Shown here piece after piece: positions 34,432 to 42,352 of a stretch of 64,000 nucleotides of DNA. The notes beneath the pieces were generated by a model. The model did no database searches. It was not told where the DNA came from and saw nothing but the letters and a program-made list of their open reading frames with translations. Position 1 is the first letter of the stretch; each line of letters opens with the position of its first letter. The stretch comes from RH-AL1 sp965198715 (GTDB lineage Bacteria; Pseudomonadota; Alphaproteobacteria; Rhizobiales; Beijerinckiaceae), in contig CBDAPV010000002.1 in NCBI GenBank assembly GCA_965198715.1, forward strand, positions 1,240,001 to 1,304,000. The letters run 5' to 3'. A program made the position numbers and the translations under genes.

Positions 34432-36030
34432 TCAGATCGCTGCAGCGCGGCCGAGCCGTATCACCAGTAAAAACAAGATTGTAGGCGCGACAAGGATTAA
34501 GAACACAAGATCTCGGACACGCGCGTAGAGAGGTGGCGGTAACGCGTCGGCGAGACCGCCGTCGAGGATGCCCGCATCGCCCAGCGCTAGGCTACCGGTG
34601 ATGCGGCCGTAGGGATCAATGAAGGCCGAGATGCCCGTCGCCGCGCCCCTCACCATGGGCAATCCCTCCTCGATCGTGCGCAGGCGGGCTTGGGCGAGGT
34701 GCTGCCAGGGACCCGTCGTGACGCCGAACCAGCCGTCGTTAGTGATGTTCAGGAGATAACGCGGTCGCGGGCCGGCGTCGGTCATCGCCTGGCCGGGGAA
34801 GATCGCCTCGTAGCAGATCAGCGGCGAGGCCAACGGCAGGCCCGGCACGTCGAGGGGGCGGCGCTCACGCCCCGGCTCGAAGCCGCCCGGCACGGGCACG
34901 AAGTTGCGCAGGCCGAGGCGCCGCATCAGCGCGTTGAACGGCAGGTACTCGCCGAAGGGCACAAGGTGCACCTTGTCGTAGCTATCGAGGATGCGCCCGC
35001 CCCGCGCGATCACCAGGATCGCGTTGTAGTAGTCGCTGTGCGCGCGGTCGCCATTCCGCGCCGGAAGATCCTCCTCGCGTGCGGCACCCGTGACGAGGCT
35101 GGTCTTGGGCGGCAGCAGCGCAGCGATCTTGGCGAGCGCCTCGGGCTGCCGCGACAGGATGAAGGGGAAGGGCGATTCCGGCCATACCAGCATCGTCACA
35201 TCGGCGAGCGCGATGCCCTTGGCGGCATTGTCGCGCCGCGACAGGGCCACGTAGTCGTCGACGATCGCGTCCTTGTTCTCGAAGGTGAAGGCCTCATCCG
35301 GCCGCAGCCCCGGCTGCACGAGGCGGATCGTGACGTCGGGGATGCCCGCCGGCGCAGGCTGCGCGAGGCGGAGGGCGCCGAACGCGAGGATGGCCGCCAG
35401 CGTGGCGAGGGCAGCGGTGGCGGACGCCCAGCGCCGGCGGCCCGGATCGGCGAGGGTCGCCGGGGCCGCGGCGAGCGCGACAGCGAGGAGGTTCAGGCCG
35501 TCGAGCCCGCAGAGCGAGGCGACCTGCGCCGGCACCAGCTGGCCGCCGAGCGCCATGCCGAAGGTGTTCCAGGGGAAGCCGGAGAACCAGTGCCCGCGCG
35601 CCCATTCCGACAGGGCGAGGCCGACCGCCAGCGCCAGCACCCGTGCCGGACCGGAAACCCAGAGCAGGCGCGCCAGGACGAAACCGGCGCCGGTGAAGAG
35701 CGCGAGGATCGCCGGCAGTCCAATGACGCCGAGCGGAAGCAGCCACTTGAATTCGGGATCGATGAGGAAGGCGGCGCCAAGCCACCAGAAGCCGGCGAGA
35801 TGATAGCCGAAGCCAAGCCACCAGCCGGCGCCGAAGGCTGCTCGCCAGCTGCGGCCGGGGCGGGCGGCGATGCCATCGAGCAGCCAGACCGCGACGCACA
35901 TCGGGACGACGAGAGCGATGCCGAGGTTGATCGGCGCCAGGATGAGCGCGCCGACTGCGCCGGCGCCGAGCGCGATTGCCCGGCGCCTCCAGCCTCTAGA
36001 AAAGGCGACCCGATCGGCCAGGCGCGGCAT
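34432..36030 (-). CDS. lnt: Apolipoprotein N-acyltransferase
   Basis: A 532-residue inner-membrane enzyme that adds the third acyl chain to lipoproteins. About six N-terminal helices (about 18-230) are followed by a nitrilase-like periplasmic domain. The catalytic Glu is in WPESPFPF, Lys in YDKVHLVPFGEYLPF, and Cys in LICYEAIFPG. A final helix follows (LVFLILVAPTILFLLVIRL). Start MPRLADRVAF follows GGAG by four bases; a longer frame to 36126 is less likely. It diverges from cobO; ybeX/corC is not adjacent in this window. Confidence 0.95.
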   Translation of the reverse strand: MPRLADRVAFSRGWRRRAIALGAGAVGALILAPINLGIALVVPMCVAVWLLDGIAARPGRSWRAAFGAGWWLGFGYHLAGFWWLGAAFLIDPEFKWLLPLGVIGLPAILALFTGAGFVLARLLWVSGPARVLALAVGLALSEWARGHWFSGFPWNTFGMALGGQLVPAQVASLCGLDGLNLLAVALAAAPATLADPGRRRWASATAALATLAAILAFGALRLAQPAPAGIPDVTIRLVQPGLRPDEAFTFENKDAIVDDYVALSRRDNAAKGIALADVTMLVWPESPFPFILSRQPEALAKIAALLPPKTSLVTGAAREEDLPARNGDRAHSDYYNAILVIARGGRILDSYDKVHLVPFGEYLPFNALMRRLGLRNFVPVPGGFEPGRERRPLDVPGLPLASPLICYEAIFPGQAMTDAGPRPRYLLNITNDGWFGVTTGPWQHLAQARLRTIEEGLPMVRGAATGISAFIDPYGRITGSLALGDAGILDGGLADALPPPLYARVRDLVFLILVAPTILFLLVIRLGRAAAI

Positions 36031-36170
36031 GAGGCTCCGTCGACGACAGGCCGGCGCTTCCGGCAGAGTGGCGGCGGCTTTAGCAGATTCTCGCGGCAGG
36101 TACGCGTTTGCCACGCGGCTTGACAATGCGCGACCGCGGGCGCGTGTCGCGCAGGTTACGAGGGGCAGGG

Positions 36171-36776
36171 ATGAGCGTGGACGCCGAGCGGCACAAGGCG
36201 AAGATGGCGCAGCGCAAGGCCGTGCAGGACGCCGAGGTCGCCGAGAAGACGATCGCCGAGAAAGGCCTGCTGGTCGTCCATACGGGGCCCGGCAAGGGCA
36301 AGACCACGGCGGCGATGGGCCTCGCCCTGCGCGCGCTCGGCTATGGCTGGCGGGTCGGCATCGTGCAGTTCATCAAGGGCGCCTGGGATACCGGCGAGAA
36401 GCACGCGCTGGCGCGCTTCGACGATCTCGTCTTATGGCACACGATGGGGGAGGGCTTCACCTGGGAGACGCAGGACCGCGCCCGCGATGTCGCTGCCGCC
36501 GAACGCGCCTGGGATCAGGCGCAGGCGTTGATGGACGATCCCACGATCCGCCTGCTGGTGCTCGACGAGCTCAACATCGCGTTGCGCTACGACTACCTGC
36601 CGCTCGAGGATGTGGTGGCGCGGCTGCGGACGAGGCGAGAGGATCTGCACATCGTCGTCACCGGCCGCAATGCCAAGGCGCCGCTGATCGAAGCCGCCGA
36701 CCTCGTGACCGAGATGGCGCTGGTGAAGCACCATTTCGCCGGGGGCGTGAAGGCGCAGCAGGGCATCGAGTTCTAG
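36171..36776 (+). CDS. cobO: Cob(I)alamin adenosyltransferase, CobO/BtuR type
   Basis: A 201-residue ATP:corrinoid adenosyltransferase. The P-loop is TGPGKGKTTAAMG (near 39-51), then FIKGAWDTGE, MGEGFTWETQD, and LVLDELNIALRYDYL. It makes the Co-C bond of adenosylcobalamin. The start follows GAGGGGCAGGG and the family N-terminus MSVDAERHKAKMAQRK agrees. No other cobalamin gene is in the window. Confidence 0.95.
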   Translation: MSVDAERHKAKMAQRKAVQDAEVAEKTIAEKGLLVVHTGPGKGKTTAAMGLALRALGYGWRVGIVQFIKGAWDTGEKHALARFDDLVLWHTMGEGFTWETQDRARDVAAAERAWDQAQALMDDPTIRLLVLDELNIALRYDYLPLEDVVARLRTRREDLHIVVTGRNAKAPLIEAADLVTEMALVKHHFAGGVKAQQGIEF

Positions 36777-36868
36777 CCGACAGGCGAACCCGCGCGCCTT
36801 GTTTTCACCCGCGCGCACGAATAGGTCATAGCCGAGCATCAACGAACGCGCGTGGAGCCAACGCCATC

Positions 36869-37150
36869 ATGGGCAGCATGTCCCTAGTCCACTGGATCAT
36901 CGCCGGAGCGGTGCTGCTCTTGCTGTTCGGCGGCAAGAACAAGATCTCCGACGTAATGGGCGACGTCGCCAAAGGCATCAAGAGTTTCAAGAAGGGACTC
37001 AGCGAGGACGACGAGCCCAAGATCGCTGCGACGCGTCCCGCCGAGCCGGCGCGCACCCTGGACCACCAGTCGCAGGTGCAGGCCCAGCCCTACGTGGCTC
37101 CCTCGACGCAGCCGGTGGTTCACGAGGCCGAGCCGCGCAAGGTCGGCTGA
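36869..37150 (+). CDS. tatA: Sec-independent translocase TatA
   Basis: A 93-residue protein. One helix (about 7-23) with a GGKNKISDVMGDVAKGIKSF amphipathic helix is the TatA fold, and a polar tail follows. Usual TatA has FGxxK(L/I)P; here FGGKNKI lacks the Pro. An alternative ATG at 36878 gives 90 residues. tatB starts six bases later. TatA forms the pore for folded twin-arginine substrates. Confidence 0.93.
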   Translation: MGSMSLVHWIIAGAVLLLLFGGKNKISDVMGDVAKGIKSFKKGLSEDDEPKIAATRPAEPARTLDHQSQVQAQPYVAPSTQPVVHEAEPRKVG

Positions 37151-37156
37151 ACTCGC

Positions 37157-37594
37157 ATGTTCGATCTCGACGCCAGCAAGATCGTCATCGTCGGCGTCGC
37201 GGCGCTCATCTTCATCCCGCCGAAGGACTTGCCGCGCGTGCTGCGCCAGGCCGGGCAGTTCGTCGGCAAGATGAAGCGCATGGCCAGCGAGTTCCAGGGC
37301 CAGTTCATGGATGCCATGCGCGAGGCCGACATGGCAGACTTGCGCAAGGAGGCTAACAAGCTGGCGGACGCGGTGCGCATCGACTCCGGGCTGCCATCAG
37401 TTCACGACATCGGCAAGGATGTGCATCCGCTGCCGACGCACAAACCTTCCGATGTGGAGGCGCTTGGTGCGCCGACCCTCGGCCCGTTGGGATACCAGCC
37501 GGCGACGGACACCTTGCCCGCGACGGCACCGGCTCCCGTCGTGTCGCCGCCCGAGAAGGTCGAGCACGCGGCAGAGCCGCAGCACACGTCCTGA
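37157..37594 (+). CDS. tatB: Sec-independent translocase TatB
   Basis: A 145-residue protein. The N-terminal helix (about 6-21, SKIVIVGVAALIFIPPKDLP) and an amphipathic helix are followed by a Pro-rich tail. The PKDLP hinge is the TatB hallmark. With TatC it recognises twin-arginine signal peptides. Confidence 0.93.
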   Translation: MFDLDASKIVIVGVAALIFIPPKDLPRVLRQAGQFVGKMKRMASEFQGQFMDAMREADMADLRKEANKLADAVRIDSGLPSVHDIGKDVHPLPTHKPSDVEALGAPTLGPLGYQPATDTLPATAPAPVVSPPEKVEHAAEPQHTS

Positions 37595-37680
37595 CCGGCG
37601 AGAACGCGCGAGACTTCGGCCGGTGGAGGGCGCCTATGCGCGCGACACCGCATGTTTTTTGAGGACCAGGCCCTGCGCCG

Positions 37681-38475
37681 ATGACCGATGCCGAGATCGA
37701 GGCGACCAAAGCGCCTCTCATGGATCATCTCGTCGAGCTGCGCTCGCGCCTCGTTAAGGCGCTGACCGCGTTCGTCGTGCTGTTCATCGCCTGCTTCTTC
37801 TTCGCCAAGAACATCTACAACGTGCTCGTGCTGCCCTATCAGCACGTCGCGGGGCCGGACGCCCGGCTGATCTACACCGCGCCCCAGGAATATTTCTTCA
37901 CCCAGATCCGCGTGGCCTTCTTTGCCGCTGCGTTCCTGTCGTGTCCGGTGGTCTTCTCGCAGATCTACGCTTTCGTGGCGCCGGGCCTCTACAAGCACGA
38001 GCGCAACGCCTTCCGCCCTTACCTCTACGCCACGCCGGTGTTCTTCGCGCTCGGCGCGCTGCTCGTCTACTTCATGGTGATGCCCAACCTGCTGCACTTC
38101 TTCATCGGCATGCAGCAGTCGAAGGAGCCGGGCCGCGCGCAGATCGAACTGCTGCCGCGCGTCAGCGAATACCTGTCACTGGTGATGACGCTGATCCTGG
38201 CATTCGGCGTGATGTTCCAATTGCCGGTAGTCCTCACGCTGCTCGGTCAGATTGGCATCGTCGATTCGACCTTCCTGCGCGCCAAACGCCGCTACGCCGT
38301 CGTGCTGGTGGTTATCGCCTCGGCGGTGCTGACGCCACCCGACGCGTTCTCGATGCTGGCGCTGGTGGTTCCAGCCTACGCGCTCTACGAGGGCGCCATC
38401 ATCACAGTGCATTGGATGGGCAAGAGGCGGGCGGAGGCCGAGGCCAAGGCTCAGGCGGCCGACGGGCCGAAATAG
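37681..38475 (+). CDS. tatC: Sec-independent translocase TatC
   Basis: A 264-residue inner-membrane protein with six helices. MDHLVELRSRLVKAL is the conserved N-terminus, followed by the AFVAPGLYKHERNA loop with its essential Glu. It is the twin-arginine receptor. The C-terminus overlaps the tail of convergent queD by 25 bases. The order tatA-tatB-tatC is standard. Confidence 0.97.
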   Translation: MTDAEIEATKAPLMDHLVELRSRLVKALTAFVVLFIACFFFAKNIYNVLVLPYQHVAGPDARLIYTAPQEYFFTQIRVAFFAAAFLSCPVVFSQIYAFVAPGLYKHERNAFRPYLYATPVFFALGALLVYFMVMPNLLHFFIGMQQSKEPGRAQIELLPRVSEYLSLVMTLILAFGVMFQLPVVLTLLGQIGIVDSTFLRAKRRYAVVLVVIASAVLTPPDAFSMLALVVPAYALYEGAIITVHWMGKRRAEAEAKAQAADGPK

Positions 38476-38822
38476 CTGACGGTGTCGCGGCTCGAGTCGC
38501 GGTAGACCGTGACCTTGGCGAGCCCGGCGCAGCGCGGCGCGACCTTGCGCCAGATCCAGACCGCGAGGTTCTCCATCGTCGCCGGGCCGAGATCGGCGAC
38601 CTCGTCGAGCAGCCGATGGTCGAGGCCGTCGCGGGCCTCCGCTAACACGAGTTCGAGCAATGTCAGGTCCATGACCATGCCGGACCCAGCGTCCGGTATG
38701 CCGCGCAGCATGACTTCGGCGCGGTAGGAATGGCCGTGGATGCGGCGGCTCGAGTCCGTTTCGACCTCGCGCTCCAGCGTATGGGCCGCCTCGAACCAAA
38801 ACTGCTTGGAAATCTCGAACAT
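38451..38822 (-). CDS. queD: 6-carboxy-tetrahydropterin synthase QueD
   Basis: A 123-residue PTPS-fold enzyme that makes 6-carboxy-5,6,7,8-tetrahydropterin, the second step towards queuosine. FEAAHTLE and IHGHSYRAEV give the zinc His residues; MVMDLTLLELVLAEARDGLDH and PTSE-like ATMENLAVWIW complete the site. It starts 14 bases after the queE stop, and the two are likely co-transcribed. The usual active-site Cys before the zinc motif is not obvious at the expected place, which some QueD homologues also show. Confidence 0.88.
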   Translation of the reverse strand: MFEISKQFWFEAAHTLEREVETDSSRRIHGHSYRAEVMLRGIPDAGSGMVMDLTLLELVLAEARDGLDHRLLDEVADLGPATMENLAVWIWRKVAPRCAGLAKVTVYRDSSRDTVSYFGPSAA

Positions 38823-38835
38823 CAGGGAACGCCCA

Positions 38836-39468
38836 TCAGGGGATACCGACGACCTTGTGGGTCTGCACGCTGAGGCGCCAGCGCGGGTGGGCCAGGCAAT
38901 AGGCGACCGCGGCGGCGGTATTGGCTTGACGGCCCGCGCCATCCATCGGCTGCAGCCAGAAATGCTTGAAGGGCAGCCCCTCCAAGCGGGCGGGCTCGAG
39001 ACCCTCCTGGGGATAGACGAGCTTGATCTCGTCGCCGCGGGCAAGCGTCAGCGGCGCGCCGGCCTTGGGGCTGACGCAGATCCAGTCGACCCCGGACGGC
39101 GCCTCCTGCGTGCCGTTGGTCTCGACCGCGCAGGTGAAGGCGTGCGCGTGCATCGCGGCGAGTAGGGCATCATCGAGCTGCAGCAGCGGCTCCCCACCGG
39201 TGAACACAACAAAGCGATCGCCGCCGGCGCCGCCCCAGGTCGCAGCGACGGCATCGGCCAGCGCCTGCGCATCGGCGAAGCGACTGCCGCCCTCGCCGTC
39301 CGTGCCGACGAAATCGGTGTCGCAGAACCGGCACGCCGCCCCGGCGCGGTCCTCCTCGCGCCCGCTCCACAGGTTGCAGCCGGCGAAACGGCAGAACACC
39401 GCCGCGCGACCGGCCTGGTGGCCCTCGCCCTGCAGCGTGTAGAAAATCTCCTTGACCGCGTAGGTCAC
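38836..39468 (-). CDS. queE: 7-carboxy-7-deazaguanine synthase QueE
   Basis: A 210-residue radical SAM enzyme that makes 7-carboxy-7-deazaguanine. The cluster cysteines follow the C-x14-C-x2-C spacing of the short proteobacterial QueE (CNLW... then CRFCDTDF), not the usual C-x3-C-x2-C. FTGGEPLLQLDD is the SAM motif and ETNGT follows. It is upstream of queD. queC, the next enzyme, is not in the window. Confidence 0.93.
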   Translation of the reverse strand: MTYAVKEIFYTLQGEGHQAGRAAVFCRFAGCNLWSGREEDRAGAACRFCDTDFVGTDGEGGSRFADAQALADAVAATWGGAGGDRFVVFTGGEPLLQLDDALLAAMHAHAFTCAVETNGTQEAPSGVDWICVSPKAGAPLTLARGDEIKLVYPQEGLEPARLEGLPFKHFWLQPMDGAGRQANTAAAVAYCLAHPRWRLSVQTHKVVGIP

Positions 39469-39586
39469 GTCGCCAGCTCACGAAGATTGGGAAACGCGCG
39501 GCGACGCGGCTTGGCCGGCATCACACGCTTGCTCCCGCAAATGGTGCACCGCGGGGCCAGCCGTCAAGGGCGGACGTCCAGGCGCA

Positions 39587-40369
39587 TTAACGCCCGGAGC
39601 TTCTCAGGGCGATCCGACTCCCGCTCCATTTGCGGTGGAGATGGGCGTGGATGCTGTCGATCCTGGCACGCTGCGCAGCCCAGAAGTCGGCGCTCGTCAT
39701 CCGCGATCCGGGCTCGGGGGCGGCGAAGACGGGGATCGGCGGCGGCGCCGCGGCGACAGGCAGGGGCGAGGCATCGGCGAACCCGCGCGCCTGCCGGGCG
39801 CGAATCGCGCGGCAGTCGGCCGCGGTCGTCGCCGACAGCGCGGGCTCGTTCCAATCGTGGTGGCGGCGGACACGGTAGGCACTGCAGGCACGCGGCTCGG
39901 CGCCGGCCGTCCAGGCCGTCGCGAGCGGACGGGCGTCGGCATCGACGTTGGCGTCCGTCGACGCGATGCGCCATTGATCGCCGAAGAGGTCGCGCATCTC
40001 GGCGGTGCCGGCGGAGACGTGGAGGGACACGGCGGCGTTGGGTCCGTCGAGAAGCGTCGGGTCGTAGATCGGCTCGATTCGACTGACGGCCTCTAGAAGT
40101 TCGACCGCGAGCGGGGCGGAACGCGCGCTCGTGTCGAGATGCCTGTCGACGAGCGGCTGGCTCCAGCGAAACGGTGCGGAGCCGCCGTCCGCTCCGCTTG
40201 GCTCGTGCCGCGGCGAGACGTGGACGGTCAACGTACCGTCGTCCGGCTCGAAATGCGTCGGAAGGATCGTGGTGGCGCCGGCGATCGGATCACGCCAGTC
40301 GGCGCGCGCCGCTTCCGCCGACCCGACGAGGGCGACGACCAGGAGCGCAAGGTTGAGGGCATCACGCAT
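39587..40369 (-). CDS. Exported hypothetical protein with C-terminal FWAA...KW motif
   Basis: A 260-residue protein with a signal peptide (ALNLALLVVALVGSAEAARA). The body has no recognised domain. A Pro/Ala-rich linker leads to the C-terminal stretch FWAAQRARIDSIHAHLHRKW. A very similar stretch, FWAAFRSRVGRINAKLEAKW, ends the partial protein at 63768. The start is taken at MRDALNL; a start eight codons upstream is possible. It diverges from eno. Function unknown. Confidence 0.65.
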   Translation of the reverse strand: MRDALNLALLVVALVGSAEAARADWRDPIAGATTILPTHFEPDDGTLTVHVSPRHEPSGADGGSAPFRWSQPLVDRHLDTSARSAPLAVELLEAVSRIEPIYDPTLLDGPNAAVSLHVSAGTAEMRDLFGDQWRIASTDANVDADARPLATAWTAGAEPRACSAYRVRRHHDWNEPALSATTAADCRAIRARQARGFADASPLPVAAAPPPIPVFAAPEPGSRMTSADFWAAQRARIDSIHAHLHRKWSGSRIALRSSGR

Positions 40370-40548
40370 ACGGAACAACCGGCTAGATGCCATCCGCGGC
40401 GGCAGCGGGGCAGCGGCATCTCTTTTGCGACCGTTTTGTAAAGAATTGCATCTTGTGACCGGTGCAGCACGCTTCCAGCCCGCCGCGCATCGGCGTACAA
40501 ACCGCGCCGCCGCAGCTCTTTGACGCGGCCTACCGGAAGGACCCGCTC

Positions 40549-41832
40549 ATGACGGCCATCGTCGACATCGTCGCCCGCGAGATCCTCGATTCCCGCGGCA
40601 ATCCGACGGTGGAGGTCGATGTCACGCTAGAAGACGGCTCGATGGGCCGCGCCGCCGTGCCGTCCGGCGCCTCCACCGGGGCCCACGAGGCGGTCGAGCT
40701 GCGCGACGGCGACAAGTCGCGCTACGGCGGCAAGGGTGTGCGCACCGCCTGCGACAGCGTCAATCGCGACATCTTCGATGCCATTGGCGGCTTCGACGCC
40801 GAGGACCAGGTGCACATCGACGAGACCATGATCGGGCTCGACGGCACGCCTAACAAGGCGAGGCTCGGCGCCAACGCCATCCTCGGGGTGTCGCTGGCCT
40901 GCGCCAAGGCCGCGGCCGACGTGATCGGCCTGCCGCTCTACCGCTACGTCGGCGGCATCCAGGCGCGCACGCTGCCGGTGCCGATGATGAACATCATTAA
41001 CGGCGGCGCTCATGCCGACAACCCGATCGATTTCCAGGAATTCATGATCATGCCGCTGGGCGCCGAAACACTGGCGGAGGCCGTACGTTACGGCGCGGAA
41101 GTGTTCCATGCCCTGAAGAGCGCGCTGAAGAAGGGCGGCCACAACACCAACGTCGGCGACGAGGGCGGCTTCGCCCCCAACCTGCCGTCGGCTGAGGCCG
41201 CGCTCGACTTCTGCATGAAGGCGATCGAGGCCGCCGGCTTCAAGCCCGGCCAGGACATCGCGCTGGCGCTCGACTGCGCCGTGACCGACTGGTTCAAGGA
41301 CGGCACCTACCATTACGAGGGCGAGGGCACGACGCGCTCGGTCGAGGCCCAGGTCGACTACCTCGAGAAGCTCGCCGGCAGCTACCCCATCGTGTCGATC
41401 GAGGACGGCATGGCCGAGGACGACTGGGACGGTTGGAAGCTGCTCACCGATCGCATTGGGAAGAGTGTCCAGCTCGTCGGGGACGACCTCTTCGTCACCA
41501 ACACCGGTCGGCTCTCGCGCGGCATCGAGATGGGCGTCGCCAACTCGATCCTGATCAAGGTCAACCAGATCGGCACGCTCACCGAGACGCTGGCCGCCGT
41601 CGAAATGGGCCACCGCGCCGGCTACACCGCGGTCATGAGCCACCGCTCCGGCGAAACCGAGGATTCCACCATCGCCGACCTGGCGGTCGCAACCAACTGC
41701 GGACAGATCAAGACCGGCTCGCTGTCGCGTTCCGACCGCGTCGCCAAGTACAACCAGCTGATCCGCATCGAGGAGGAACTGGGGCCGCAGGCGCTCTACG
41801 CCGGGCGCGCGGCGCTGAAGGCGAAGGGCTGA
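40549..41832 (+). CDS. eno: Enolase
   Basis: A 427-residue glycolytic enolase. Catalytic and metal residues are visible: SGASTGAHEAVELRDGD, GDEGGFAPNL, the metal ligands Asp in LALDCA, Glu in SIEDGMAEDDW, Asp in VGDDLFVTN, and the base Lys in LIKVNQIGTL with SHRSGETED. The ATG at 40549 follows GGAAGGA. Pyruvate metabolism or pdh genes often follow in relatives, but here a toxin-antitoxin remnant does. Confidence 0.98.
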   Translation: MTAIVDIVAREILDSRGNPTVEVDVTLEDGSMGRAAVPSGASTGAHEAVELRDGDKSRYGGKGVRTACDSVNRDIFDAIGGFDAEDQVHIDETMIGLDGTPNKARLGANAILGVSLACAKAAADVIGLPLYRYVGGIQARTLPVPMMNIINGGAHADNPIDFQEFMIMPLGAETLAEAVRYGAEVFHALKSALKKGGHNTNVGDEGGFAPNLPSAEAALDFCMKAIEAAGFKPGQDIALALDCAVTDWFKDGTYHYEGEGTTRSVEAQVDYLEKLAGSYPIVSIEDGMAEDDWDGWKLLTDRIGKSVQLVGDDLFVTNTGRLSRGIEMGVANSILIKVNQIGTLTETLAAVEMGHRAGYTAVMSHRSGETEDSTIADLAVATNCGQIKTGSLSRSDRVAKYNQLIRIEEELGPQALYAGRAALKAKG

Positions 41833-41842
41833 GGGAGCGGGC

Positions 41843-42073
41843 GTGGTCCGCTCCGACGATCACGCCCCTTCCAGATCGAGCGACGCGGGATCGATGAAGC
41901 ATGGGTCGAGGAGACCTTGGACCACGCCCGACTTTATCGAACCGGGAGGCCGCCGCATATCTCACTTGGAATGTCTGGCAGGCTGTCGTGTGATGCTGAG
42001 GTTTGTGACGCCGTTCAACGATCGCACCTTCGTGATCACCGCCTACTTCGACGGGAAGAAGCCATGCGTCTGA
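41843..42073 (+). pseudogene. DUF4258-like toxin with two compensating frameshifts
   Basis: A GTG start with GAGGGAG upstream begins a 76-codon frame. Its start (SDDHA) and its end (CRVMLRFVTPFNDRTFVITA and then YFDGKK) fit the DUF4258 family, which is related to RelE/ParE toxins. The middle does not: the expected QIERRGIDEAWVEETLDH lies in another frame. One base is missing at 41867-41871 and one is extra at 41926, so about 20 residues are scrambled while the stop codon is kept. The product is probably inactive. Its stop overlaps the DUF2283 start. Confidence 0.65.
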
Positions 42074-42276
42074 GGGTCGACCAAGCTTCCGATGCAGTCT
42101 ACCTGACGCTTTCCGACGTTGCTGTGGAAAACAGCAAGGAAGTTTCGGAGGGCGTCGTTCTCGATTTCGACGTTGCGGGGCGGATCGTCGGTATCGAGAT
42201 CCTCGATGCATCCACCCGCACAGGCAATGCGGCGGTGCTGAAGGACTTCAGCTTCGAGCTGCCCCACGTCGCCTGA
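42064..42276 (+). CDS. DUF2283 protein, probable antitoxin
   Basis: A 70-residue protein: MRLRVDQASDAVYLTLSD, then EGVVLDFDVAGRIVGIEIL, the DUF2283 signature. DUF2283 genes often pair with DUF4258 toxins. It overlaps the damaged toxin by ten bases, a translational coupling. This half is intact. Confidence 0.82.
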   Translation: MRLRVDQASDAVYLTLSDVAVENSKEVSEGVVLDFDVAGRIVGIEILDASTRTGNAAVLKDFSFELPHVA

Positions 42277-42352
42277 GCCTTCAGGCTTGATCCGTCCGCA
42301 TCGGTCCGACGGTAAGACCTCGCGGACACGGCCGGTCCGCGAGCATCGTCTG

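Noticed and set aside
38836..39468. Unusual cysteine spacing in QueE as a defect
   Set aside because: The C-x14-C-x2-C spacing is a known variant of the family.
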